A stretch of DNA of 17,560 nt from an uncultured Collinsella sp. GTDB lineage: Bacteria; Actinomycetota; Coriobacteriia; Coriobacteriales; Coriobacteriaceae. The stretch is taken from assembly GCA_900550595.1 (NCBI GenBank), contig URTB01000009.1, forward strand, positions 1 through 17,560, given 5' to 3'. The notes beneath the pieces were generated by a model. That model had not been told where the DNA came from. It saw only the letters and a list, made by a program, of their open reading frames with translations, and ran no database searches. Shown one piece after another: positions 6,795-13,882 of the stretch (positions are counted from its first letter, which is position 1; every line of letters begins with the position of its first letter). A program made the position numbers and the translations under genes.

Positions 6795-7247
6795 TTAGGA
6801 ACGTGCGGGAACTTTAAGATGCGCACCGGCATCGAGCGAGCCATGCTCCAGGTGATTAATGTTGCGGATCATATCAGAGGTCTCCTGCGTGGAAAGACCC
6901 TCAATCGGATGCTCTTGGGCAAGCGACCACAAGGAATCGCCAGACTGAACACGAACAGTCTCGTAGGTAACGTTGGATACCGACTCGGCAAATGCGGCGT
7001 GACGAGCGCTGAAAATCGATGTAGCAAGGACAAAAAAGAGCGTGAGCGCAACGGCAAGAGCGACAACCGTCGAGGCCTTCAGGGCGGCGGGGGCCGAAGT
7101 CGTGGCGACGCACCGGCTACGAACGGGCTTACCAGGCAGTGTTTGGAAGCCAGATCGGCCGCCTTTGACAACCGTGAAAGCCGGCGCGGCGGGCGTCTCG
7201 AGCTTAAGGGCGAGGTTTCCCTGGACCATATTCGTTGCGTTCATCAT
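6795..7247 (-). CDS. LysM-domain membrane protein, probable SOS-induced cell division inhibitor
   Basis: A 150-aa protein with a cytoplasmic N-terminus of about 57 residues, one membrane segment (about 58-80, STVVALAVALTLFFVLATSIF) and an extracellular LysM domain (about 95-147, TVRVQSGDSLWSLAQEHP ... LKVP) that should bind peptidoglycan. It is divergent from lexA under a promoter covered by LexA-type boxes. The same arrangement is known for Bacillus yneA and Mycobacterium Rv2719c, and the corynebacterial divS is the analogous SOS division inhibitor. Division arrest during DNA damage is therefore the leading inference. It is longer than YneA because of its N-terminal extension. Two adjacent ATGs compete: 7247 is 3 nt and 7244 is 6 nt after AGGAG, so 7244 may be the real start. 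Confidence 0.85.
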   Translation of the reverse strand: MMNATNMVQGNLALKLETPAAPAFTVVKGGRSGFQTLPGKPVRSRCVATTSAPAALKASTVVALAVALTLFFVLATSIFSARHAAFAESVSNVTYETVRVQSGDSLWSLAQEHPIEGLSTQETSDMIRNINHLEHGSLDAGAHLKVPARS

Positions 7248-7314
7248 GTTCTCCTCTCGCGTGTTTTGCTGAGAACAGTTTTATCAAGCCGCGAGGACAA
7301 AAAAGTCTAGCGCG

Positions 7315-7328
7315 GGAACGAGTGTTCG
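7315..7328. promoter_or_regulatory. LexA (SOS) box 1
   Basis: GGAACGAGTGTTCG matches the Gram-positive/actinobacterial LexA consensus CGAACRNRYGTTYG at 13 of 14 positions. It would lie over the transcription start of the LysM-nrdR-dut unit. Confidence 0.85.
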
Positions 7329-7334
7329 GTTATT

Positions 7335-7362
7335 ATTATCTTCGAACAGTTGTTCCTGTCAA
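7335..7362 (-). promoter_or_regulatory. Promoter of the LysM-nrdR-dut unit
   Basis: On the minus strand a perfect TTGACA (complement of 7357-7362) is followed after 16 bp by GATAAT (complement of 7335-7340). LexA box 2 lies inside the spacer and box 1 just downstream, so LexA binding should block RNA polymerase. The leader to the LysM start is about 80 nt. Confidence 0.8.
7343..7356. promoter_or_regulatory. LexA (SOS) box 2
   Basis: CGAACAGTTGTTCC has the GAAC-N4-GTTC core and matches the LexA consensus at 12 of 14 positions. It sits within the minus-strand promoter spacer, the central of three boxes. The lexA promoter is not resolved; TTCGAA (7341-7346) with AAAAAT (7365-7370) at 18 bp is a weak candidate that would also overlap this box. 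Confidence 0.85.
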
Positions 7363-7370
7363 GCAAAAAT

Positions 7371-7384
7371 AGAACATTTGTTTG
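7371..7384. promoter_or_regulatory. LexA (SOS) box 3
   Basis: AGAACATTTGTTTG matches the LexA consensus at 12 of 14 positions and lies 24 nt before the lexA ATG, suited to autoregulation of lexA. It is the weakest half-site pair of the three (GAAC/GTTT). Confidence 0.65.
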
Positions 7385-7407
7385 GTATGGGTAGAGAGGA
7401 ATCCCTG

Positions 7408-8052
7408 ATGGCTCGCAAAATTACCAAGCGTCAGCAGCAAATTTACGACTTCATCAAGGAATATCAGCAGGAAAAGGGCTATCCACCCAGTGTGCGCGAG
7501 ATGGCTTCGGCTGTGGGCCTTTCCTCTCCCAGTACCGTACATGCGCATCTCTCCGCGCTCGAAGCACGCGGCCTACTCAAGCGTGACGCCACCAAGCCTC
7601 GCGCCCTTGAGCTCTTTGACGAGGACGGATCTTCCGTATCCATCTCAAAGTCCGATGAGCCCACGGCGCCCCGCGGCACCGTATCGCTGCCTCTCGTGGG
7701 CCGTGTCGCTGCAGGGATTCCCATCCTTGCCGAGCAGAATATCGAGGACACCTTTACCATCCCAACCGAAATCGCAACGGACCAGGGGTCCTTTATCCTC
7801 GAGGTCCACGGCAATTCGATGATTAACGTCGGCATCTATAACGGCGACTACATCATCGTTCGCGAGCAAAAGAGCGCCATGAATGGCGAGATTGTCGTGG
7901 CCATGATCGATGGCTCCGCAACAGTCAAAACGTTCTACAAGGAGCAGGGACGCGTTCGCCTGCAGCCCGAAAACGACACCATGGAGCCCATCTACGCGAC
8001 AAATCCCACGATTCTGGGCAAGGTCGTCGGTTTGATGCGCCGGTTCTCGTAA
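7408..8052 (+). CDS. lexA: LexA repressor of the SOS regulon
   Basis: Transcriptional repressor and self-cleaving serine protease inactivated when RecA filaments form on damaged DNA. In the 214-aa protein the winged helix-turn-helix covers about 1-65 (recognition region SSPSTVHAHLSALEARG at 39-55). The scissile bond is Ala102-Gly103 in GRVAAGIP, Ser137 in HGNSM is the nucleophile and Lys174 in ATVKTFY the general base, so all functional residues are present. The start at 7408 is supported by GAGAGGA 7 nt upstream; a TTG in frame at 7378 falls inside LexA box 3 and lacks a ribosome site. Three boxes upstream predict autoregulation. Its TAA overlaps the ATG of the acyltransferase gene by one base. 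Confidence 0.97.
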   Translation: MARKITKRQQQIYDFIKEYQQEKGYPPSVREMASAVGLSSPSTVHAHLSALEARGLLKRDATKPRALELFDEDGSSVSISKSDEPTAPRGTVSLPLVGRVAAGIPILAEQNIEDTFTIPTEIATDQGSFILEVHGNSMINVGIYNGDYIIVREQKSAMNGEIVVAMIDGSATVKTFYKEQGRVRLQPENDTMEPIYATNPTILGKVVGLMRRFS

Positions 8053-8756
8053 TGCAAAAACGTATCACCGTCTTTGATACCATTCGTGGGTTTACCATGC
8101 TGTCGATGGCGGGATTTCATGCCTGCTACGACCTTGCTTACCTATATGGCTGGAATATGCCTTGGTTTACCCAGACCATCTTCCAAGACATCTGGCGTGC
8201 CAGCATCAGTTGGGTATTTTTGTTTATTGCCGGCTGGATGTGCACCCTCTCACGCAACAACATCAAGCGTGCCGCCAAATATGCCGTTGCCGCTTTAGTT
8301 GTATGGGTCGCAACGACTCTCGTCTCAGTCGATGACTCGGTGAACTTCGGCATCATTTTCTGCATGGCGGCGTGCACCGCCATTGTTGCACTCACGCGCC
8401 CGGTTCTCAATAGAATGCCGGCAGTATGGGGTATAACGATTTGTCTCATACTCTTTGCCTGTACCTGGAGCATTCCTAAAGCGGTCTACCCTATCCCCTA
8501 TCTAGCTTGGCTGGGGTTCCCAAGTCCAGACTTTGTCTCCGGTGATTTTTATCCACTCATACCCTTCTTATTTATGTACCTCGCAGGCTTCTTTGCCGCC
8601 CGCACGGCACAGAAAGCAAACTGCGAGGCGCCAGCATGGGCCTATGAAAATCCCATCCCGGCGCTCGCAAGCCTCGGACGCCATGCACTGCCGTTCTACC
8701 TGCTTCATCAACCGATTATCTTGGGTGTACTGGAGCTGATTTATTCCGTTCGGTAA
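8052..8756 (+). CDS. DUF1624/HGSNAT-like membrane acyltransferase
   Basis: A 234-aa integral membrane protein with about six or seven hydrophobic segments (roughly 12-31, 50-67, 74-92, 98-115, 124-141, 168-184, 213-231). The N-terminal FDTIRGFTMLSMAGFHACYDL (8-28; His23, Asp27) and the C-terminal SLGRHALPFYLLHQPII (207-223) match the DUF1624 / heparan-alpha-glucosaminide N-acetyltransferase-like family, which moves acyl groups across the membrane to sugars. The bacterial substrate is unknown. Its ATG shares a base with the lexA TAA (TAATG), and no Shine-Dalgarno is visible, so translation is probably coupled to lexA. Its 3' end overlaps the convergent hflX by 16 bp. Family assignment is fairly secure; function in the envelope is inference. 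Confidence 0.82.
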   Translation: MQKRITVFDTIRGFTMLSMAGFHACYDLAYLYGWNMPWFTQTIFQDIWRASISWVFLFIAGWMCTLSRNNIKRAAKYAVAALVVWVATTLVSVDDSVNFGIIFCMAACTAIVALTRPVLNRMPAVWGITICLILFACTWSIPKAVYPIPYLAWLGFPSPDFVSGDFYPLIPFLFMYLAGFFAARTAQKANCEAPAWAYENPIPALASLGRHALPFYLLHQPIILGVLELIYSVR

Positions 8757-10030
8757 CGCTCAAGACGTGGTGCGATACGGGCCGGAAGCTTTGCCACAAT
8801 ACGAACGCCGTCTTCGAGGTATTCCTCGTGCAGAAGGGTTCCCTGTTCATGCACGAGCGTAATTAACGCGCCCTCTCGATACGGGATATCGGCCGAGAGC
8901 AACACGTCCGTAGCGGCCGCTTCACGAGCGATGCGGTCGACTAAATCATCAAGACCCTCACCCGTCTGAGCCGAGAACAGCACCGACTCGGGATAACGCC
9001 GGCGGAAGCTCAAGCGGTCGACGCTGTCAAGCAGATCAATTTTATTGAACACGGTAAGCGTCAGGCGCTCACCGGCACCGATCTCGTCAAGGACACGATC
9101 AACCGCCTCGAACTGACGCTCGTAATCCTCATCGGAAGCATCTACAACTTTAAGTATCAAATCGGCGCCGAGCACCTCGGAAAGCGTAGATTTAAAAGCG
9201 TCGACCAAGCCATGGGGCAGCTTTTGAATAAAGCCAACGGTATCGGTGATCGTCATGCCGCGGCCACCGGGCAAACGGTACGAGCGCGTCGTGGGATCGA
9301 GCGTGGCAAATAGCTTATCCTGAGAAAGTACCGTGGATCCCGTCAATCGATTAAGCAGTGTCGACTTACCGGCATTGGTGTAGCCAGCCAACGCCACGCG
9401 AAACGCCGGCGATTCAATACGGCTTTTCGATTGCACATCGCGACGTTGTTCAACCTGCTTCAGTTCGCGTCGAAGAGCTGCGATTTTATTGCGAATCAGG
9501 CGACGGTCGACCTCGAGCTGGCTTTCGCCCTGGCCAAAACGCGATCCAATGCCGCCACGCGTCTGTTCCTTAGCAAGATGGCTCCACATACCTCGCAGAC
9601 GAGGCAGCAGATACTGCAACTGTGCCAGCTGCACCTGCAAGCGGCCCTCACGCGTCTGGGCATGCAGACCAAAGATATCCAGAATCAATGCGGTACGGTC
9701 AATAATCTTAACCGGTTCGCCCACGGCTTTCTCCAGATAGGACTGCTGTGAAGGAGTCAGGTCATCGTCAAAGATAACAACGTCCGCATCCATGCGATGC
9801 ACCAAACCGCACAGCTCCTCGACCTTTCCGGAGCCGATAAACGATTTGGGATAGGGCTTGACCAGGCGCTGCGACAAGCGTGCCACGCATTGAGCTCCAG
9901 CAGTGTGGGCCAGACGCTCAAGCTCGTCAAGCGAGCGGTCGAGCGGCCAGGCGTTATCGCGCCACTCAACACCAACTAAGATGGCGCGCTCGGGTTCAGG
10001 CGCCGTGGGGACCAAGGGAAAACGAGCCAT
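8741..10030 (-). CDS. hflX: Ribosome-associated GTPase HflX
   Basis: GTPase that binds the 50S subunit and splits or rescues stalled ribosomes under stress. The 429-aa protein has the HflX N-terminal domain (about 15-110), a Gly-rich and coiled linker (about 155-205; RGGIGSRFGQGESQLEVDRR), and a G domain with G1 GYTNAGKST (216-224), G3 DTVGF (263-267), G4 NKID (329-332) and G5 SAQTG (353-357), followed by a short C-terminal domain. Its ATG overlaps the miaA TAA (TAATG), with GAGG 7 nt upstream, so it is the last gene of miaB-miaA-hflX. miaA and hflX are also linked in E. coli. The 3' end overlaps the acyltransferase gene on the opposite strand, leaving no room for a separate terminator. Confidence 0.96.
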   Translation of the reverse strand: MARFPLVPTAPEPERAILVGVEWRDNAWPLDRSLDELERLAHTAGAQCVARLSQRLVKPYPKSFIGSGKVEELCGLVHRMDADVVIFDDDLTPSQQSYLEKAVGEPVKIIDRTALILDIFGLHAQTREGRLQVQLAQLQYLLPRLRGMWSHLAKEQTRGGIGSRFGQGESQLEVDRRLIRNKIAALRRELKQVEQRRDVQSKSRIESPAFRVALAGYTNAGKSTLLNRLTGSTVLSQDKLFATLDPTTRSYRLPGGRGMTITDTVGFIQKLPHGLVDAFKSTLSEVLGADLILKVVDASDEDYERQFEAVDRVLDEIGAGERLTLTVFNKIDLLDSVDRLSFRRRYPESVLFSAQTGEGLDDLVDRIAREAAATDVLLSADIPYREGALITLVHEQGTLLHEEYLEDGVRIVAKLPARIAPRLERYRTE

Positions 10031-10968
10031 TAGGCAGCCTCGATACGACGGTACATATCATCAACGACCTCATCGATCGTAAACTCATCCATATCGAACC
10101 ACACGATTCGATCGTCACGTTTAAACCAGGAAAGCTGGCGCTTGGCATAGCGACGTGAACGCATCTTGATAAGCTCACGAGCCTCATCCATGGTAATAGC
10201 GCCACACAAGGCATCAATAATCTCTTTGTAACCAATTGCCTGCATCGACGTGAGCGCATCGCCCAGGCCCTGATCCATAAGGCCACGGACCTCATCAACC
10301 AGTCCCTGCTCAAACATAAGGTCGACACGCAGGTTAATGCGCTCATAGAGCACTTCACGGCTACGCGTCAGACCAAACCACAAGGCATGATAACGCTCGC
10401 GCGGAACACTGAATTTCGACTTCTGCTGAGCATACGACACGCCGTCATCGTGCATCTCGAGCGCACGAATCACGCGGCGAACGTTATGGGGATGAATTAC
10501 GGCAGCCGATTCCGGATCGCGCTCAGCAAGCAGGGCATGCAATGCTTCCTCGCCAATGCGCTCGGCAAGCTCTTGATAGCCCGTGCGGCGTTCGTCCTCG
10601 AGGTCTCCCGAAGGAAAATCCATTTCATCGAGTGCGGCCTTGAGATACAGGCCCGTACCGCCGCAAAAGACCGGAAGACGTTGCTCGCCAAGCAAACGCT
10701 CGACATGTGCTCGGGCGTCCGACTGGTAGAGCGCGGCGGAATACGCGACGCCCGGATCCACGATATCGACAAGGTGCAGAGGTGCCGAGCACTCCTCGGG
10801 CATCATCTTAGCCGTACCAATGTCCATACCGCGATAGATTTGCATCGCGTCACACGACAACACTTCGGACGAAAGACGAGCGGCCAGGCGGTCGGCAACA
10901 TCGCTTTTGCCGACCGCCGTCGGACCGACAATCGCTACGGCAGAAAGGCTTGCACCGGGGGAAATCAT
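10030..10968 (-). CDS. miaA: tRNA dimethylallyltransferase MiaA
   Basis: Transfers a dimethylallyl group to N6 of adenosine 37 in tRNAs reading UNN codons, the first step toward ms2i6A. The 312-aa protein has the P-loop GPTAVGKS (15-22), SCDAMQIYRGMDIGTAK (38-54) with Asp40 and Gln43 contacting the target base region, FCGGTGLYLKA, PHNVRRVIRALE and the C-terminal RRYAKRQLSWFKRD. The frame is open upstream to 11007 inside miaB, but ATG 10968 shares a base with the miaB TAA (TAATG) and gives the normal N-terminus close to the P-loop. No strong ribosome site is seen, consistent with translational coupling to miaB, whose product acts on MiaA's product. Confidence 0.96.
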   Translation of the reverse strand: MISPGASLSAVAIVGPTAVGKSDVADRLAARLSSEVLSCDAMQIYRGMDIGTAKMMPEECSAPLHLVDIVDPGVAYSAALYQSDARAHVERLLGEQRLPVFCGGTGLYLKAALDEMDFPSGDLEDERRTGYQELAERIGEEALHALLAERDPESAAVIHPHNVRRVIRALEMHDDGVSYAQQKSKFSVPRERYHALWFGLTRSREVLYERINLRVDLMFEQGLVDEVRGLMDQGLGDALTSMQAIGYKEIIDALCGAITMDEARELIKMRSRRYAKRQLSWFKRDDRIVWFDMDEFTIDEVVDDMYRRIEAA

Positions 10969-12338
10969 TAGCGAGGCTCGCCCACGACGGAGCCAGACAG
11001 ATACCACGTCTTGGCGACATCAATATCAACATCGACGATCTTGCCGATAAGCTGATCGATGCTATAGCCAGCAGGAATCGGCGCATGCACCGTCTGGTTC
11101 TTAGGGCTCTTGCCCAGAAGGACAGCGTCGTTCTTCTTGCTCGTACCCTCAATAAGTGCAGGCACCACGGTGTGAAGTTCGCCCTGGTTATACTCGTGTG
11201 CCGTCGTCTCGATAACCTTGACCAGACGGTTAAAGCGCTCAAGGATAACCTCATGCGGGGTGGGATCATAAATCTCAGCTGCCGGGGTACCGGCGCGCTT
11301 GGAGTAAATAAACGTGTAGGCTTGGGCATAGCGCACAGTCTCGGCAAGCGACAGCGTCTGCTCAAAGTCTTCCTCGGTCTCGCCCGGGAAACCCACGATG
11401 ATATCGGTCGAAAGCGCAATATCGGGCATACGGTTACGAATACGATCGACCAGGCCCAAATAATCCTCGCGCGTATAACGACGATTCATCTCTTTAAGAA
11501 TGCGCGTGGAGCCCGACTGAACGGCCAGGTGAAGCTGCGGCATGACGGCAGGCGTCTCGGCCATAGCATCAATGGTCTCGGGCAGCAGATCCTTAGGATG
11601 AGAAGAGGTAAAGAAGATACGCTCTACGCCCGTATCGCCCACGGCGCGCAGCAGATCGGCAAAACGCGGCTTACCAAAGAGATCGCGACCGTAGGAGTTA
11701 ACGTTTTGGCCCAGCAGCGTAATCTCGCGCACGCCCTGACGCACAAGCCCGGTAACCTCGTCGACAATCTCCTCGAAGGGACGACTCTTCTCACGACCAC
11801 GGACGTACGGCACGATGCAGTACGTGCAGAAGTTGTTGCAGCCCGTCATGATAGGCACCCAGGCGTGATACTGCGTCTCGCGATGCCACGGCATACTCAT
11901 GGCGTCGGTATCCTCATGCTCATTCGTACGGATATGGCGCTTGCCATCCAAAAACGCCTCGGCGATAAGCTCGGCCACGTGAGCAATGGAATGGGTGCCA
12001 AAAATGACGTTGACGTTATCGACGTTGGTGAGCAAGCCCTCGCCATCGCGCTGGGCGATGCAGCCGCCCACGGCGACCACACGCTTACCCGAAGGCGAAG
12101 GAGGCAGGCTCTTGCAGGAATTGCACTGACCATAGAGGCGAGTATCGGCAGCCTCGCGCACACAGCACGTCATGAACACGACAATATCGGCATGCTCGGG
12201 ATCGAGCGCCATAAGACAGCCATACGAATCGAGCAAGCCACTCACGCGCTCGGAGTCGTGCTGATTCATCTGGCAGCCGAATGTGCGGATAAAGTAGGTT
12301 TTACCGGCAAGAATATCGCGTACGGAACGCTGGTCCAT
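10968..12338 (-). CDS. miaB: tRNA-2-methylthio-N6-dimethylallyladenosine synthase MiaB
   Basis: Radical-SAM methylthiotransferase that converts i6A37 to ms2i6A37 in tRNA. In the 456-aa protein the N-terminal MTTase domain supplies Cys22 (FGCQMN), Cys58 (MTCCVRE) and Cys93 (GGC) for the auxiliary 4Fe-4S cluster. The radical-SAM cluster ligands are Cys167, Cys171 and Cys174 in CNNFCTYCIVPYVRGRE. A TRAM domain occupies about the last 65 residues. The usual NTCxVRE is MTCCVRE here, a conservative-context variant that retains the ligand. AGGA lies about 9 nt before the ATG. It begins 65 nt after spoVS and overlaps miaA by one base, so MiaB and MiaA are made from one message. Confidence 0.96.
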   Translation of the reverse strand: MDQRSVRDILAGKTYFIRTFGCQMNQHDSERVSGLLDSYGCLMALDPEHADIVVFMTCCVREAADTRLYGQCNSCKSLPPSPSGKRVVAVGGCIAQRDGEGLLTNVDNVNVIFGTHSIAHVAELIAEAFLDGKRHIRTNEHEDTDAMSMPWHRETQYHAWVPIMTGCNNFCTYCIVPYVRGREKSRPFEEIVDEVTGLVRQGVREITLLGQNVNSYGRDLFGKPRFADLLRAVGDTGVERIFFTSSHPKDLLPETIDAMAETPAVMPQLHLAVQSGSTRILKEMNRRYTREDYLGLVDRIRNRMPDIALSTDIIVGFPGETEEDFEQTLSLAETVRYAQAYTFIYSKRAGTPAAEIYDPTPHEVILERFNRLVKVIETTAHEYNQGELHTVVPALIEGTSKKNDAVLLGKSPKNQTVHAPIPAGYSIDQLIGKIVDVDIDVAKTWYLSGSVVGEPR

Positions 12339-12403
12339 GAGCTTACATCCTAACGATGGTGTCGACGGGGCGCATAGGTGCTACAAGCGTGCAGATGGCT
12401 CGT

Positions 12404-12721
12404 TTACGCAACAGGCTTAACGTCGTCCATGACGACGTTATCCATAGCAGCCCGATTAATCTGGTGAACGTAGATAGAGAGACGAATTGCCGTGCGCGAC
12501 TCCCCGTTAATGAGGATGTCGGAGAACACCGGCGCGCAGGAGACATCAAAGCCGGTCGGAATCAGAAAGCCGCGCGCAATGGCAACGGCCTTTATGGCCT
12601 GGTTGACGGCACCGGCGCCGACGCACTGAATGTTGACGGGGACGCCATCTTTGACCATGCCGGCAATGGCGCCGGCAACGGACGCGGGCGATGATTTGCT
12701 TGATACCTTCAGGCAATCCAT
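12404..12721 (-). CDS. spoVS: SpoVS-family protein (Alba-like fold)
   Basis: Stage V sporulation protein S family. The core 1-84 (LKVSSKSSPASVAGAIAGMVKDG, VGAGAVNQAIKAVAIARGFL, DILINGESRTAIRLSI) is strongly conserved with SpoVS. In Bacillus it acts in late sporulation, but homologues are common in non-spore-formers and have an Alba-like fold implying nucleic-acid binding. Usual length is about 86 aa; this one is 105 aa with a 21-residue C-terminal extension (YVHQINRAAMDNVVMDDVKPVA). The frame is open to 12760, but GGAG 7 nt before the ATG at 12721 sets the start. In Firmicutes spoVS also lies near rny and miaB, and the linkage is kept here. Lack of other sporulation genes in the window gives no support for sporulation. 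Confidence 0.93.
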   Translation of the reverse strand: MDCLKVSSKSSPASVAGAIAGMVKDGVPVNIQCVGAGAVNQAIKAVAIARGFLIPTGFDVSCAPVFSDILINGESRTAIRLSIYVHQINRAAMDNVVMDDVKPVA

Positions 12722-12771
12722 GAAGAAACTCCTGCGTTTAAAAGTACGTTTTAACTGCAATAACTGTATCG

Positions 12772-12789
12772 TACCGAGCGGACTCGGTA
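12772..12789 (-). terminator. Short hairpin between the GHKL ATPase gene and spoVS
   Basis: TACCGAG (12772-12778) and CTCGGTA (12783-12789) form a perfect 7-bp stem with a 4-nt loop 7 nt after the ATPase stop. On the minus strand no U-run follows, so it may be an attenuator or processing site rather than a full terminator. The 74-nt gap shows no clear promoter for spoVS. Confidence 0.35.
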
Positions 12790-12795
12790 AAGATT

Positions 12796-13881
12796 TTATT
12801 CCTCTTTGGCAAGATCGAACGTCACCGTGATGCGATCACGCGAAACGCGAATCTTAGGGTCGCCGCACAGATTGAGGTAATACCGGGCAGCGAGGTCATT
12901 AAAGTCACGCTCGACCGCACGCGAAAACTGCGCCATATCATCCTTGGCGATGCGAAGACCTCGACGGTCCTTGGCAAGATCGACGGGAGCCGGCGCTTGC
13001 GAGGTGGAATCACGCTCGCGCAGCAGGCGCGCGGTAACGCCGCGAACGGGCTTAATCTGTCCCGACAGAATACGGTGGGCAGTGCGCTCGGACATCTCGA
13101 GACCCAACCCGGAGCAGATCCGGATAAAGTCCTCGGCATCCGAGGCAAGGCCCAAACGATCGACAACCGGAAGCTCGCACTCGTCATCGATAAAGAGCAG
13201 ACGCGACGTATCGAGACGACTCGAAGCCTGAGCGTACAGGGTCGCAGCGATCTCGGACGGAGAGCCCAGATACACATCGCAGCAACGCAGCTCCTCAAGG
13301 GCAAACTCACAGGCCGCGCGAATGATGTTGTGGGGGCCGCGAGCACATACATAGCGGCCGTCTTCGTCTTTAACCGCCTGAGGCCAGCTCGACTGGTCGG
13401 CGCGCTCACCCAAGCGATCGGTAGCAACGCACACCTTAAACGCGGAGCCCAAATCGACGCCCGATGTAACAACGCGTGCCTCATCCGTGTTCTGCTTGAT
13501 AGAGAACAACGCCATACCACGACCGTGAACACCCCAACGGTCCATTTTCATGCTCTCGAGCTTGGAGGTGACACGGGCATCGAAGATACGCTCCTGCATA
13601 TCCTGCGGCACACCCGAACCGTTATCCAGGAAGAGGAGGGTGCGAACACCCTCCTCCTTGGTCGTGGCAAGATAGACCTTATCGGCTCCGGCATCACGAG
13701 CATTACGCAGCATCTCGATGACAATGTCCTCTACATGCTGAATGTCATGCTTCGCTTGACGGCGCTCGGCCTCCGAAACGCGGAGGCGGACATACCCCTC
13801 GCCAAGGTTTTCCTCGACGCGAAGGTTGCCCTCCCCCGACATCGACGCGATAAATGAGATGAGCTCGTTCGCGTCGTTCAT
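12796..13881 (-). CDS. Uncharacterised GHKL (MutL/Hsp90-like) ATPase
   Basis: A 361-aa protein with a Bergerat ATP-binding fold. Motif I is EMLRNARDAGA (56-66; Glu56 would be the catalytic base, Asn60 the Mg ligand), motif II DNGSGVP (86-92), motif III GVHGRGMALFSI (117-128). The segment IFDARVTSKLESMKMDRWGVHGRGMA (99-124) is reminiscent of the MutL stretch before its FRGEAL motif. No histidine phosphoacceptor, transmembrane helix or MutL endonuclease motif is visible. The C-terminal half is unrecognised; MSERTAHRILSGQ (263-275) loosely resembles a helix-turn-helix. The start is the ATG at 13881, one base after the rny stop; the open frame upstream runs antisense-free into rny and is discarded. 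Coupling to rny suggests a shared process such as RNA turnover. Function is unknown. Confidence 0.8.
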   Translation of the reverse strand: MNDANELISFIASMSGEGNLRVEENLGEGYVRLRVSEAERRQAKHDIQHVEDIVIEMLRNARDAGADKVYLATTKEEGVRTLLFLDNGSGVPQDMQERIFDARVTSKLESMKMDRWGVHGRGMALFSIKQNTDEARVVTSGVDLGSAFKVCVATDRLGERADQSSWPQAVKDEDGRYVCARGPHNIIRAACEFALEELRCCDVYLGSPSEIAATLYAQASSRLDTSRLLFIDDECELPVVDRLGLASDAEDFIRICSGLGLEMSERTAHRILSGQIKPVRGVTARLLRERDSTSQAPAPVDLAKDRRGLRIAKDDMAQFSRAVERDFNDLAARYYLNLCGDPKIRVSRDRITVTFDLAKEE

Positions 13882-13882
13882 G

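Noticed and set aside
7378..7407. Upstream TTG start for lexA
   Set aside because: It falls inside LexA box 3 and has no ribosome-binding site, whereas the ATG at 7408 does.
6744..7407. NrdR box upstream of the nrdR unit
   Set aside because: No pair of sequences resembling the NrdR-box consensus could be found; control here seems to be by LexA.
10950..12353. Long plus-strand open frame opposite miaB (467 codons)
   Set aside because: Antisense to a complete, motif-perfect miaB; high-GC third positions open such frames, and there is no family signature.
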